Assembly (NCBI GenBank): GCA_964574325.1
Contig: CAZNMY010000012.1
Coordinates: 1 to 64,000 of the forward strand
DNA from: CAMDPA01 sp964574325
GTDB lineage: Bacteria; Pseudomonadota; Alphaproteobacteria; Rhizobiales; Hyphomicrobiaceae
Direction of reading: 5' to 3'
Length of the DNA: 64,000 bases
Shown: positions 1-8,606 of the stretch, piece by piece
Layout: each line of letters starts with the position of its first letter
Position numbering within the stretch: the first letter of the stretch is position 1
The notes under the pieces: generated by a model
Told to the model about the DNA's origin: nothing
The model's database searches: none
What the model saw: only the letters and a program-made list of their open reading frames with translations
Made by a program: the position numbers and the translations under genes

Positions 1-66
1 ATTCGCTGATTCCCAGCGGGAATGGCCCATGTCAAAGTGACTCAGTGCAACTACGTGGAAAGCCCT

Positions 67-1038
67 TTACACCCGCCCCTTGAGCAGCGACTTCGCGGTC
101 CCCGACAGGATCGCCTCGCCGTCGGCGCCGAGCTTCTCGATCTCTCGGATGAAGTTCCCCGTCACACCGCTGGTGCGGATCTCCTGCGGATAGTCGGTGC
201 CGAACACCAGCCGCGACGCCGGGATCTCGATCAGCGCCGACTTCACCGAGGCGATCTCGCCGCAGAACCCGCCGGTGTCGAAGATGAAGTTGTGCCGCAG
301 GTAGTGATCGAAGTCGTGCGCCGGTGCGATGCCGTGCGTCGCGTTGCCCTTCGTCCCCCAGAACACCTTGTCCTGGTAGCTTCGGATGCGGCCGAGCAGC
401 GCCGCGATGCCCCCGCCCAGATGCGACATCTGCACCACGAGGTTCGGGTGCCGGTCGAACACCTGCGCGTTGACGAGCCGGATCACCGCCATGACCAGAC
501 TGAACTCGCGACCGACCGATCGCGCCAGATCGTAGGCGTCGAACTGCTTGGACTCGTTGAGCTTCAACGCGGGATGAACGAACACGAAGATGCCGCGCTT
601 CTAGCACTCCGTCCAGAACGGCTCGAACTGCGGCGCATCGAGATAGAGCCCGTCCTGCTCCGACGTGATCGTGACGCCGGGATAGCCGAGCTCGTCCGCA
701 CAGCGCGCAAGTTCCTTCATCGCTTCCGCGCCGCCCAGCGGATTGACGTGCGCGAACCCGACGTACCGCTTCGGATACGCAGCCTCGAGATCCTTCGCCT
801 TGTTGTTGACGAACCGCGAACGCTCGATGTCCGCCGCCATCCCCGCCGCGCACGACAGCACGGCCACGTCGATGCCCGTCTCGTCCATCATCTGGATGTG
901 CGCTTCGTGATCGAACAGCAGTTTGTGCGTCGTGTAGCTCGGCGCACCGTTCTCGTCGTAGCTGAGGACCAGCTTGTCGCCCGGATCGTCTTTGATCAGC
1001 TCACGCGGCACGAAATGATGATGAAAATCGACGATCAC
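67..1038 (-). pseudogene. Amidohydrolase (ACMSD-like, amidohydrolase 2 family), interrupted by an in-frame amber stop
   Basis: The two halves of one metal-dependent amidohydrolase lie in the same frame, separated only by a TAG at 601-603. The N-terminal half begins VIVDFHHHFVPREL, with the HxH-type metal motif, and ends FWTEC. The C-terminal half resumes with KRGIFVFVHP and carries VVQMSHLGGG and the terminal GTDYP motif typical of aminocarboxymuconate-semialdehyde decarboxylase relatives. Together they make the usual length of about 320 residues. The GTG at 1038 is preferred as start because GGAGG sits about 9 bases upstream; an in-frame ATG lies at 1059. The expected residue at the stop is probably Glu (GAG to TAG), a single base change. 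It is either a young pseudogene or a sequencing error. The substrate is unknown; these enzymes decarboxylate or hydrolyse aromatic or dicarboxylic acids. Confidence 0.8.
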
Positions 1039-1191
1039 GACGGGCACTCCTCCAGGCATTTCCCAACCCCGGTCTCGAAGCCGGGCCAAATCCTCGACCG
1101 CATGGGTAGAGCCGGCGCTGCGTCTGGGCAAGCCTCGTCCCGGTTCAGGAGCCGGCAAACCGACTGATCGGCCGTCGGCACCCCGATCGAC

Positions 1192-2730
1192 CTACGGCGG
1201 GAACCCGCTCACCCCAGCCGCCGGCGCGCTCGGCCGTTCGGCTCGTGGCCGCTGCCTCGACGGTGCGGGACGCGGCACCCGCGCACCGCTCGCACTGCCC
1301 TTGGCCAGCGGCACCGGGCTCGAAATCGGTGCAGCCGCCGAAGCCGTAACCGGCGGTGGCGGTGGAATGTCGTCCTCGCGCGGCCAGCGGAAATCATCGG
1401 CCCGTCCCGGCTTCGAGGGCAGCCGCTCTCCCTTTGCCAGCGCGATGAAAAACGGCTGCTGCGTGAGGACCCCGCGCGAGCCTGCACGATCGGCCCCGCC
1501 GGACCGGCTCGGCGACACCGAGCGCATGACGAGAAGCCCGTTCGACAGCGTATCGGTCAGCGTATCGCCGACCTCGCTCGGTTTGTCCCCCTTGTCCCGC
1601 CGCGTCATCAGCTGGATGACCGACTGCGTGAGCGGCGGCCGCAGGATCTCGATCGTGACCTGCTCCTCGCGCCCGCCCGCCGCCTCCTTGAACGACACCC
1701 GGACATTGTCCGCCTTCAGGTCCGAGCTACCCGATTGGCCGCCGTCCGCGACCCGGTTCGCAGCCCCCGGTGTCAACGCGCGCGTGACCGGCGACGCCGC
1801 GGCCCGCGCGTCCTTGACCGAAGCCGCGACCGCCCCGGCGCCTGCCGCACCATCGGCCGCCGCCGCAGCTGTCGACTTCTTGCCTTCCGGATTGATCCGC
1901 TTCTGCTCGGCTTCCGCTCCCGCCAGGGGAATCGTCCGTTCCTCCCGCGCCGCGTTCATGTCACGCTTCATCTGACGCTCGATGAAATAGGCGAGCTTGC
2001 GATAGCCGGCAGGCGTGAACTCGAACCCGTCCTGATCGCGCAGTCGCACCACCTTGCCCGAGATGTCCGGACCCCGATCGGAGAATTGACCGTTCTCGTC
2101 TCCGCTCTCCTTGAACGCGTCGATGTAGCGACCGCCGGCGATCAGCACACGCTCGCGGAACACCTCGTTGATCGCCTCGACGTCTTCGTTCCAGTCGGTC
2201 CGCCGCGTCATCGGCAGCCCCACCCAATAGACCGCCACGCCGCGCCGCCGCAGCGAGCGCACGATGCGGTCGACACGTTGCGCATATTGAGCGCGCCAGT
2301 CGGCTTGGCCGACCGCGAGACGCCGCCCGTTGGCGAGCCGGATGCCGGGCCGGTCAGCCATGCCGAACATCACGACCGCGATGCCGATCTTCTCCTTGCC
2401 GATCATCTCGTCTAGGGACTTCGCGTCATCTTCGATGTCGACCCGCCCCAGGGATGCGAAGGCGCGATGCCGCCGCTGCAACTGCAGCCGTCTCTCGCTG
2501 GCCATCCCGTCCGCCAGGCCGCCGAGCAGCCCTTCGGCGAGATAGTCGCCGATGACGAGCCCGCGCCAGACGTCGTTTTCGGGGAACGGGTTCATGAAAT
2601 TCTGAGCCGGGTCGCCCTGCTGGGCCTGCGCTGGCGACACCGCCGAACCCGGCAACCACGCCGGCGCAGACGACGCTGCAATGGCTGCCGCCAGTGAAAG
2701 TACAGCGATGTGCCGGACCCGGCGCGTCAT
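1192..2730 (-). CDS. DUF459-type SGNH-fold periplasmic protein with substituted catalytic residues
   Basis: A protein of 512 residues with an N-terminal signal peptide (MTRRVRHIAVLSLAAAIAAS), an SGNH/GDSL-hydrolase-like core to about residue 255, and a long Ala/Pro/Ser/Arg-rich C-terminal tail with no recognisable fold. The block that normally holds the GDS nucleophile reads VIGDYLAEGL, so Ser is replaced by Tyr. The terminal block usually reading DGxHxT is DGFEFTPAGY, so the catalytic His is also absent. This suggests a non-catalytic or altered SGNH protein. The start at 2730 (ATG) is chosen because GAGGTGG just upstream overlaps the stop codon of the preceding lytic transglycosylase, implying translational coupling. 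The context points to cell-wall or periplasmic glycan work. Confidence 0.75.
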   Translation of the reverse strand: MTRRVRHIAVLSLAAAIAASSAPAWLPGSAVSPAQAQQGDPAQNFMNPFPENDVWRGLVIGDYLAEGLLGGLADGMASERRLQLQRRHRAFASLGRVDIEDDAKSLDEMIGKEKIGIAVVMFGMADRPGIRLANGRRLAVGQADWRAQYAQRVDRIVRSLRRRGVAVYWVGLPMTRRTDWNEDVEAINEVFRERVLIAGGRYIDAFKESGDENGQFSDRGPDISGKVVRLRDQDGFEFTPAGYRKLAYFIERQMKRDMNAAREERTIPLAGAEAEQKRINPEGKKSTAAAAADGAAGAGAVAASVKDARAAASPVTRALTPGAANRVADGGQSGSSDLKADNVRVSFKEAAGGREEQVTIEILRPPLTQSVIQLMTRRDKGDKPSEVGDTLTDTLSNGLLVMRSVSPSRSGGADRAGSRGVLTQQPFFIALAKGERLPSKPGRADDFRWPREDDIPPPPPVTASAAAPISSPVPLAKGSASGARVPRPAPSRQRPRAERPSAPAAGVSGFPP

Positions 2731-2737
2731 TCCCACC

Positions 2738-4009
2738 TCACTTCGACACCCTCAGACGCTGGAGCAGTCCCGGACCGGGATGACCATCTTCGGGCAGTCC
2801 TTGCGTCTTCTGATAGGACCGGATCGCGCTTCGCGTCAAACTCCCGATGATCCCATCCACACCGCCGGTTTCCAGCCCCAGCGCCGCCAGCCGTTCCTGG
2901 ATCTCCTGCCGGTCGGCGCGCGGCAGTGCCGGTTCGTCCGGCCAGCCCCTGGCGAACGCGCCGCCCCCGCTGATCCGGTCGCCCAGATGCGCGACCGCCA
3001 GCGCATAGGGGATGGCTGGATTATAGCGCAAAAGCGCACCGAAGTTGCGGTTCACCAGGAAAGCCGGCCCGCCGGCCCCCGCCGGCAGCAGCAGACGATG
3101 ATCGAGTGCGGACGACGGGAACGCCTCCCCGCCGGCACGTTTCAACCCGCGCTCTTTCCAGAACGCCAACGGCCTCAGCGGCGTCGGCGCCGAAAGCGAA
3201 TAATCGAAAGCCTCGGGCACTGTGACCTCGAAGCCCCACGGTTCGCCCCGTTGCCAGCCGGAATGGGCGAGGTAATTGGCCGCCGAAGCGAGACCATCGG
3301 GGATCGAGCCCATCAGATCTCGCCGTCCATCCCCGTCGAAATCGACCGCGAACCGATTGAACGTCGACGGCATGAACTGCGTGTGTCCCAGCGCACCGGC
3401 CCACGAGCCCAGCATGGCATCCGCCGCGATGTCGCCCCGCTCCACGATGCGCAACGCTTGCATGAGCTCGCCGCGCCAGAACTGCGGCCGCCGTGGATCC
3501 TCCAGCGCCAACGTCGTCAGCGAGCGCACGACCGGCCGCGATCCCAGAGCCGCGCCGTAACGCGTCTCGATCCCCCACAGCGCCGTCAGCGTATGCCGGT
3601 CGACACCGAAACGCGCTTCGATGGCAGCGAGCAGTTGCTTGTTCTCGGAGAGCTTCGCGCGGCCCTGCTCGATCCGCTCGGAGCTGACGAGCAGGTTGAC
3701 ATACTGCGCCACCGTCCGCTCGTGCTCGGTCTGCGCGGCCGCGAACTCCACCACCTCCGGCAAGCGCTCGAAGCCAGCCAGCACACGCCGCACCGTCGCG
3801 GGCTCGACGCCCGCCTTGCGCGCCTCGCGCTCCATCACGGCGATCAGCTCTTCCAGAGTTTTCGGCGCGGCAACAGCAGCTTTTGCGATGGGCGCCGCCC
3901 CGGCTTTCGGCGCGATCAACCCGCCCGACGTGCCAGCGGACTTCTCCGTCGCGAACACGTCACCGCAAAGCAGCAGCAGCGCCGCGACCGATCCGACCAC
4001 CGACTTCAT
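2738..4009 (-). CDS. Lytic murein transglycosylase, MltB family, with C-terminal peptidoglycan-binding domain
   Basis: A protein of 423 residues. A signal peptide starts MKSVVGSVAALLLL. The SLT_2/MltB catalytic domain spans about residues 50-345 and a PG_binding_1 domain the last 60 or so (QEIQERLAALGLETGGVDGI). The catalytic acid is Glu148 in LWGIETRYG; QFMPSTFNRFAVDFDGDG and SIPDGLASAANYL are family signatures. It cleaves the MurNAc-GlcNAc bond to form 1,6-anhydro-muropeptides in the periplasm. Its ATG (4009-4007) overlaps the TGA of the upstream paralogue in an ATGA junction, so the two are co-translated. A longer reading frame upstream to 4063 exists but would remove the signal peptide from the N-terminus. 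Confidence 0.92.
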   Translation of the reverse strand: MKSVVGSVAALLLLCGDVFATEKSAGTSGGLIAPKAGAAPIAKAAVAAPKTLEELIAVMEREARKAGVEPATVRRVLAGFERLPEVVEFAAAQTEHERTVAQYVNLLVSSERIEQGRAKLSENKQLLAAIEARFGVDRHTLTALWGIETRYGAALGSRPVVRSLTTLALEDPRRPQFWRGELMQALRIVERGDIAADAMLGSWAGALGHTQFMPSTFNRFAVDFDGDGRRDLMGSIPDGLASAANYLAHSGWQRGEPWGFEVTVPEAFDYSLSAPTPLRPLAFWKERGLKRAGGEAFPSSALDHRLLLPAGAGGPAFLVNRNFGALLRYNPAIPYALAVAHLGDRISGGGAFARGWPDEPALPRADRQEIQERLAALGLETGGVDGIIGSLTRSAIRSYQKTQGLPEDGHPGPGLLQRLRVSK

Positions 4010-5259
4010 TTCGCCGCCGCCCCCTGGCGCAACTTCGCGAGCGTCACCGCACCCGGCCAGCAATCCACCGGCAAACCGGCTTTGCGCTGATAGAGCCCGA
4101 TCTGCTTCCTCGTATTCGAACCGATCTTGCCGTCCACGATGCTGATCGCGCTGCCTTGCGCCTTGAGCCGCTCCTGCAATTCCACGATTTCAGCCGTGGG
4201 CAACTGCCCTATTCCCCGCCATGCCGTAACGAAATCACCCCCACCCGCTATCCGGTCTGCGAGGTGGCCGACGAACACTGCATAGAGATCCGACGTGTTG
4301 TAGAGACGGATCACCTTGAAGTTCTCGGTGACGAGGAATATCGGGCCGTGCGTTCCACCCGGTGACATCAGGTAGGCCGTCTCGGCCAATAGCTTCTCGG
4401 GCCAAGGCTGACCGCCGACCCTGACCACGCCGAGCTTGATCCACTCCGCCAACGGCCGTTCGTCGTCCGGCCCCTCGAGTGCGCAATCGACCTTCGCCGG
4501 CAGCGAAACCTCGAAGCCCCATGGAACACCGATCCGCCAGCCCTTCGACTTGAGCTGGTGCGCCGCCGACGCCAACGCATCGGGCACCGAGTTCCAGATG
4601 TCCTTGCGCCCGTCGCCGTCGATGTCATAGGCGTGCTTGTAGAAGTCGCTCGGCATGAACTGCGGCAGCCCCTGCGCGCCGGCCCACGAGGAACGCATCG
4701 TCTCGACCGTCACGATCCGGTCCTCGAGCATCTTCAGGCCCATCACGAGCTCGGCCCTGAACATCTCCTTGCGCCGGCCGATCCACGCCTGTGTCGCCAG
4801 CACGCGAATGCCGTAATGCGGCAGCTTGCCCCCGCCGTAGGCTGTCTCCCGGCCCCAGATGCCCATCAGGATGTGGCCGTCGACGCCGAGTTCCCGCTCG
4901 ATCTTCTCCACCCACGGCTGGTGCCTGGCCATGAAGGTCTTGCCGCCGAGCGCGAGGCGGCCGAGCAGCCCTCGATCGAGATAATCCTGCGGCGGCTTGA
5001 CGAACTCGGCCTGACCGAGAACCTCGGTCGGCTTGCGCCCGGGCAGCACGAGGTCAGGGATTTTCAGATCGGGCGTCACACCCTTGAAGGCGCGGTCGAA
5101 CGTCAGCCGAGAAACGCCAGCCTGCTGCGCCTCGGGCCACACGCCCTCGACGAACTTGGCGAACTCGGACGCCGATTGCGCGCGAACTGCCCCGGCGTCC
5201 CCCAGGGCGAGCCCCAACATCGCCACGGCCACTACGATCGTTGTTGCCCGCATCCACAT
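4006..5259 (-). CDS. Lytic murein transglycosylase, MltB family (paralogue)
   Basis: A protein of 417 residues with a signal peptide (cleavage likely after AGAVRAQ). The MltB-type catalytic domain has Glu138 in MGIWGRETAYGGG, and the signatures LPQFMPSDFYKHAYDIDGDG and SVPDALASAAHQL; a C-terminal PG_binding_1 domain follows (LQERLKAQGSAISIVDGKIG). It is clearly paralogous to the next gene downstream, sharing order of domains and motifs, and overlaps it by four bases. The first Met (5259) and MRATT (5253) are both possible starts. galE lies 123 bases upstream on the same strand, so galE, the two transglycosylases and the SGNH protein could form one transcript devoted to envelope polysaccharide or murein. 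Confidence 0.92.
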   Translation of the reverse strand: MWMRATTIVVAVAMLGLALGDAGAVRAQSASEFAKFVEGVWPEAQQAGVSRLTFDRAFKGVTPDLKIPDLVLPGRKPTEVLGQAEFVKPPQDYLDRGLLGRLALGGKTFMARHQPWVEKIERELGVDGHILMGIWGRETAYGGGKLPHYGIRVLATQAWIGRRKEMFRAELVMGLKMLEDRIVTVETMRSSWAGAQGLPQFMPSDFYKHAYDIDGDGRKDIWNSVPDALASAAHQLKSKGWRIGVPWGFEVSLPAKVDCALEGPDDERPLAEWIKLGVVRVGGQPWPEKLLAETAYLMSPGGTHGPIFLVTENFKVIRLYNTSDLYAVFVGHLADRIAGGGDFVTAWRGIGQLPTAEIVELQERLKAQGSAISIVDGKIGSNTRKQIGLYQRKAGLPVDCWPGAVTLAKLRQGAAAK

Positions 5260-5382
5260 GCGCTCCGCCCTTCCGGCCTATACGACCGAATCCCAACGCC
5301 TCACCGATCGGCATCAGTGCGGCCGTTTTGGGGCAGTTGCAATCGGGAAGAGGCAAACTCTGGCGGCGGCGCGCCGCCCGCC

Positions 5383-6396
5383 TCACGCCCCCGCAGCCAT
5401 CGCCGGCGCGTTGCGCTTCGAGCGCGACAGGCGGTCTTCCCACTCGAGCGCATGCCGAACGATCCGCTCGAGATCGTCGTGCTGGGGCTGCCACCCCAGT
5501 TGCGTCCGGATCTTCGTGCTGTCGGCGACGATCTCGGGCGGATCGCCGGGCCGGCGCGGCGATGTCCGCACGTTGAAGTTCACGCCCGAGACCCGCATCA
5601 CCGCCTCGATCACCTCGAACACCGTGAAGCCGTGGCTGTAGCCGCAGTTGAACACGTCGGACTTCGCGCCCGAGCGCAGATGCGTGAGCGCCGACATGTG
5701 CGCCCGCGCCAGATCCTTGACGTGGATGTAGTCGCGGATGCAGGTGCCGTCGCGCGTCGGATAGTCCGTGCCGAAGACGTCCATCGCCGGCCGCTTGCCG
5801 AGCGCCGTCTCGCAGGCGACCTTGATGAGATGCGTGGCCCCCTTCGTCGACTGCCCCGTGCGGCCACGCGGATCGGCGCCGGCCACATTGAAATACCGCA
5901 GGGCCACGTGCCGGAAATCGTGCGCGAACGAGGTGTCGCGCAACATGATCTCGGTCATCAGCTTCGACGAACCGTACGGCGACATCGGCTCGAGATGCGT
6001 CGTCTCCCGGACCGGCATTTCGCGCGGCGCACCATAGACCGCCGCGGTCGAGGAGAAGATGAAGTTCTTCACGCCGCTGGCCACGGCAGCCGCGATCAGC
6101 GAGCGCGATTTCACGGTATTGTTGAAATAATAGCCGAGCGGATCGGCGACCGATTCCGGCACCACGATCGAGCCGGCGAAGTGGATGATCGCTTCGACCT
6201 CGTGCTTTGCCACCAGCTCCTGCACGAGCCCTTCGTCGCCGATGTCGCCCACCACCAGCCGCGCCTCGCCGGGGATCGCCCAGTGGAAGCCTGTCGTCAG
6301 GTTGTCGAGCACGACGACGCTTTCGCCCGCGTCGACCAGCTCATACACCATGTGGCTGCCGATGTAGCCGCAGCCGCCGGTGACCAGAATGCTCAT
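5383..6396 (-). CDS. galE: UDP-glucose 4-epimerase
   Basis: A protein of 337 residues, the normal GalE size, interconverting UDP-glucose and UDP-galactose with bound NAD. The Rossmann motif TGGCGYIGSH covers residues 6-15, the SSTAAVYG strand 115-122, and the extended-SDR catalytic pair is Tyr141/Lys145 in YGSSK. NNTVKSRSL and DYIHVKDLARAH are further GalE signatures. It is divergent from galU, which makes the UDP-glucose substrate, with a shared 306-base spacer. Extended SDRs change substrate readily, so epimerisation of UDP-GlcNAc or uronates is not excluded. Confidence 0.93.
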   Translation of the reverse strand: MSILVTGGCGYIGSHMVYELVDAGESVVVLDNLTTGFHWAIPGEARLVVGDIGDEGLVQELVAKHEVEAIIHFAGSIVVPESVADPLGYYFNNTVKSRSLIAAAVASGVKNFIFSSTAAVYGAPREMPVRETTHLEPMSPYGSSKLMTEIMLRDTSFAHDFRHVALRYFNVAGADPRGRTGQSTKGATHLIKVACETALGKRPAMDVFGTDYPTRDGTCIRDYIHVKDLARAHMSALTHLRSGAKSDVFNCGYSHGFTVFEVIEAVMRVSGVNFNVRTSPRRPGDPPEIVADSTKIRTQLGWQPQHDDLERIVRHALEWEDRLSRSKRNAPAMAAGA

Positions 6397-6702
6397 GAAG
6401 TCAGTCCCTTATTCTCATCCAGGCAGCCGTTCGAGAACTATCCCCACAGACGGGCGGCACCCGGACACTCATTGCGCCTCGTGATTAGCGAAGCATGCGC
6501 ATCTGCACAATGTCCCTGCCATCGTTCATGAAACGTGAATGTAGGCGGGGTTAATGTGACCAGTATCAACTTTCAAAAGTGCCCGATACAACACCCGCAG
6601 AGAGAGTGATTTGCGAATGCGGTAGCAAGTTGGCCGCTCGGCCAGCCTATGTTTCGTGCGCGATCATCATCCCCTACGCCCACTTCCGGAGACTGAACCC
6701 CC
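6397..6702. other. Divergent intergenic region between galE and galU
   Basis: A spacer of 306 bases that must carry the promoters of both galE (leftward) and galU (rightward). The part around 6520-6600 is less G+C-rich than the rest. No -35/-10 pair, operator or RNA element is convincing by eye, and no gene is seen. The galU start is preceded by only a weak purine stretch. Confidence 0.5.
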
Positions 6703-7587
6703 ATGACCACGACCAAGCGCCGGATCCGCAAGGCAGTGTTCCCCGTCGCCGGCCTCGGCACCCGCTTTCTGCCGGCCACCAAGGCGATGCCCAAGGAAAT
6801 GCTGACCGTCGTCGACCGCCCTGTGATCCAGCACGTCGTCGACGAGGCCCGCGCCGCCGGCATCGAGCACTTCATTTTCATCACCGGCCGCAACAAAGGC
6901 GTCATCGAAGACCACTTCGACAGCATGTTCGAGCTGGAGCAGACCCTGCTGCAGCGCGGCAAGAAGAGCGAGTTGGACCTGTTGGCGCGTGACCTGCCCG
7001 GCGCCGGCCAGACGAGCTTTACCCGCCAGCAGGCCCCGCTGGGCCTCGGCCACGCCGTCTGGTGCGCCCGCGAGATCGTCGGCGACGAGCCGTTCGCCCT
7101 GCTGCTTCCGGACATGCTGCATGCCGCCGCCAAGCCTTGCCTCGCCGACATGATCGAGGCCTACGAGGCCCACGGCGGCAATCACATTGCCGTCGCCCCG
7201 GTTCCCGACGACCAGACCCACCAGTACGGCATCGTCGGCGTCGAGGACGTAAAAGCGAAGGTGTCGCGGATTACGAAGATGGTCGAGAAGCCGCCGCACG
7301 GCACCGCACCGTCGAACCTCCACATCACCGGCCGCTATATCCTGCAACCCGAGATCTTCGATCTGCTGGGCAAGCAGACAAAGGGCGCCGGCGGCGAGAT
7401 CCAGCTCACCGATTCGATGATCACGCTCGCCGATACGGCCAGCCAGCCGTTCCACGCCGTCCGCTTCGACGGCCAGATCTACGACTGCGGATCCAAGATC
7501 GGGTTCCTGACGGCCAACCTCGCCTACGCGCTGGCCCGCGAGGACCTTGCCCCCGCGCTGAAAGCCGAGCTGCGAAAGCTGGTCTGA
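6703..7587 (+). CDS. galU: UTP--glucose-1-phosphate uridylyltransferase
   Basis: A protein of 294 residues, full length for bacterial GalU. It forms UDP-glucose from UTP and glucose 1-phosphate. The nucleotide-binding signature AGLGTRFLPATKAMPKEM is at residues 16-33, followed by VDRPVIQHVVDEA; GHAVWCAREIVGDEPFALLLPDM and EKPPHGTAPSN are further family blocks, as is the closing FDGQIYDCGSKIGF. It supplies UDP-glucose for exopolysaccharide, LPS, trehalose or the divergent GalE. A HAD-IIA gene follows 65 bases downstream. Confidence 0.95.
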   Translation: MTTTKRRIRKAVFPVAGLGTRFLPATKAMPKEMLTVVDRPVIQHVVDEARAAGIEHFIFITGRNKGVIEDHFDSMFELEQTLLQRGKKSELDLLARDLPGAGQTSFTRQQAPLGLGHAVWCAREIVGDEPFALLLPDMLHAAAKPCLADMIEAYEAHGGNHIAVAPVPDDQTHQYGIVGVEDVKAKVSRITKMVEKPPHGTAPSNLHITGRYILQPEIFDLLGKQTKGAGGEIQLTDSMITLADTASQPFHAVRFDGQIYDCGSKIGFLTANLAYALAREDLAPALKAELRKLV

Positions 7588-7652
7588 ACTCCGGGGCCGC
7601 AATCTCCCTGATGGTTGGCAATCCCGGGTTTCCCGCTTAAGACGCTGGTCCC

Positions 7653-8516
7653 ATGACCCAGCCATCTGCCTACCCGCCCGTCCCCATCGTCAGCTCGATC
7701 GAGCCGTTTCTCGGCGGCGTCGAAGCCTGGATCTGCGACATCTGGGGCGTCGTCCACAACGGCTTGGCGGCGTTCCCGTCGGCCGTCGATGCCTGCATGC
7801 ACTTCCGTGAGCGCGGCGGCACCGTCGTCCTGCTGACCAACGCCCCCCGGCCCACCCCGGCGATCGAGGAGCAGCTCGCCAAGCTGAAAGTACCCAGCGG
7901 CGCCTGGGACGCGATCCTGACCTCCGGCGACCTCACGCTGAGCCTCATCGCCCAGCACGGCGACCAACCGTTGGCCCATCTCGGCCCGGACCGTGATCGC
8001 GGCCTGTTCGACGGCCAGCGATTGAACATGGTGGGCCTGCAAGACGCCCGCGCCATCGTCTGCTCCGGCCTGTTCGACGACGAGCGCGAGACGGCCGAGG
8101 ACTATCGCGAGCGCCTCGCAGGACCCGCCGGCCGCGGCGTGCCGCTGATCTGCGCCAACCCCGATGTCACCGTCGCCCGCGGCGACCGCGTGATCCCCTG
8201 TGCAGGCGCGATCGCGGCCCTGTACGAGAGCATCGGCGGCCCCGTCATCTATGCCGGCAAACCCTATCTGCCGGTCTACGATCGCGCCTTCGAGATGATC
8301 GCGGCTGCTCGCGGCGCACCTGTCGCCAAGGCAGCCACGCTCGGCATCGGCGACGGCATCAACACCGACATCCGCGGCGCCATCACGGCCGGGATCAGGT
8401 CCGTACTGGTAGCGAGCCCCGTGCATCTACCCGAGCTGACGGAAGCGAGCCTCGCACACGCGGTCGCCCCCTTGCCCGGCCGGCCGATCGCCGCCATGTC
8501 CGCCCTCGCCTGGTAG
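7653..8516 (+). CDS. HAD-superfamily class IIA hydrolase (TIGR01459 family)
   Basis: A protein of 287 residues related to NagD/PGP-type phosphatases. Motif I is unusual, WICDIWGVVHNG with Asp29 as presumed nucleophile, and matches the alphaproteobacterial TIGR01459 subgroup. Motif II is VLLTNAPRP, the class IIA cap lies in the middle, and motifs III/IV are YAGKPYLPVYDRAFE and LGIGDGINTDIRGA. It probably dephosphorylates a small phosphometabolite in the cytoplasm; the substrate is unknown. No Shine-Dalgarno is strong, but the ATG at 7653 begins just upstream of the conserved block and no alternative start is better. Confidence 0.85.
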   Translation: MTQPSAYPPVPIVSSIEPFLGGVEAWICDIWGVVHNGLAAFPSAVDACMHFRERGGTVVLLTNAPRPTPAIEEQLAKLKVPSGAWDAILTSGDLTLSLIAQHGDQPLAHLGPDRDRGLFDGQRLNMVGLQDARAIVCSGLFDDERETAEDYRERLAGPAGRGVPLICANPDVTVARGDRVIPCAGAIAALYESIGGPVIYAGKPYLPVYDRAFEMIAAARGAPVAKAATLGIGDGINTDIRGAITAGIRSVLVASPVHLPELTEASLAHAVAPLPGRPIAAMSALAW

Positions 8517-8606
8517 AAGCAGCAGCCGGACACCTGTGCGGCCGATCCATTCGCATGGTATATCGATCCCCGATCCCGCCGTCTGAGACGGACAGGAGGA
8601 AGCACA

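Noticed and set aside
601..603. TAG read as pyrrolysine or other recoding
   Set aside because: No PylT/PylS-like context, no stem-loop of the SECIS/PYLIS kind is evident and a single-base GAG change is simpler.
4558..6531. Open frame spanning the antisense of a transglycosylase gene and galE
   Set aside because: Crosses two well supported genes and has no motif or start signal.
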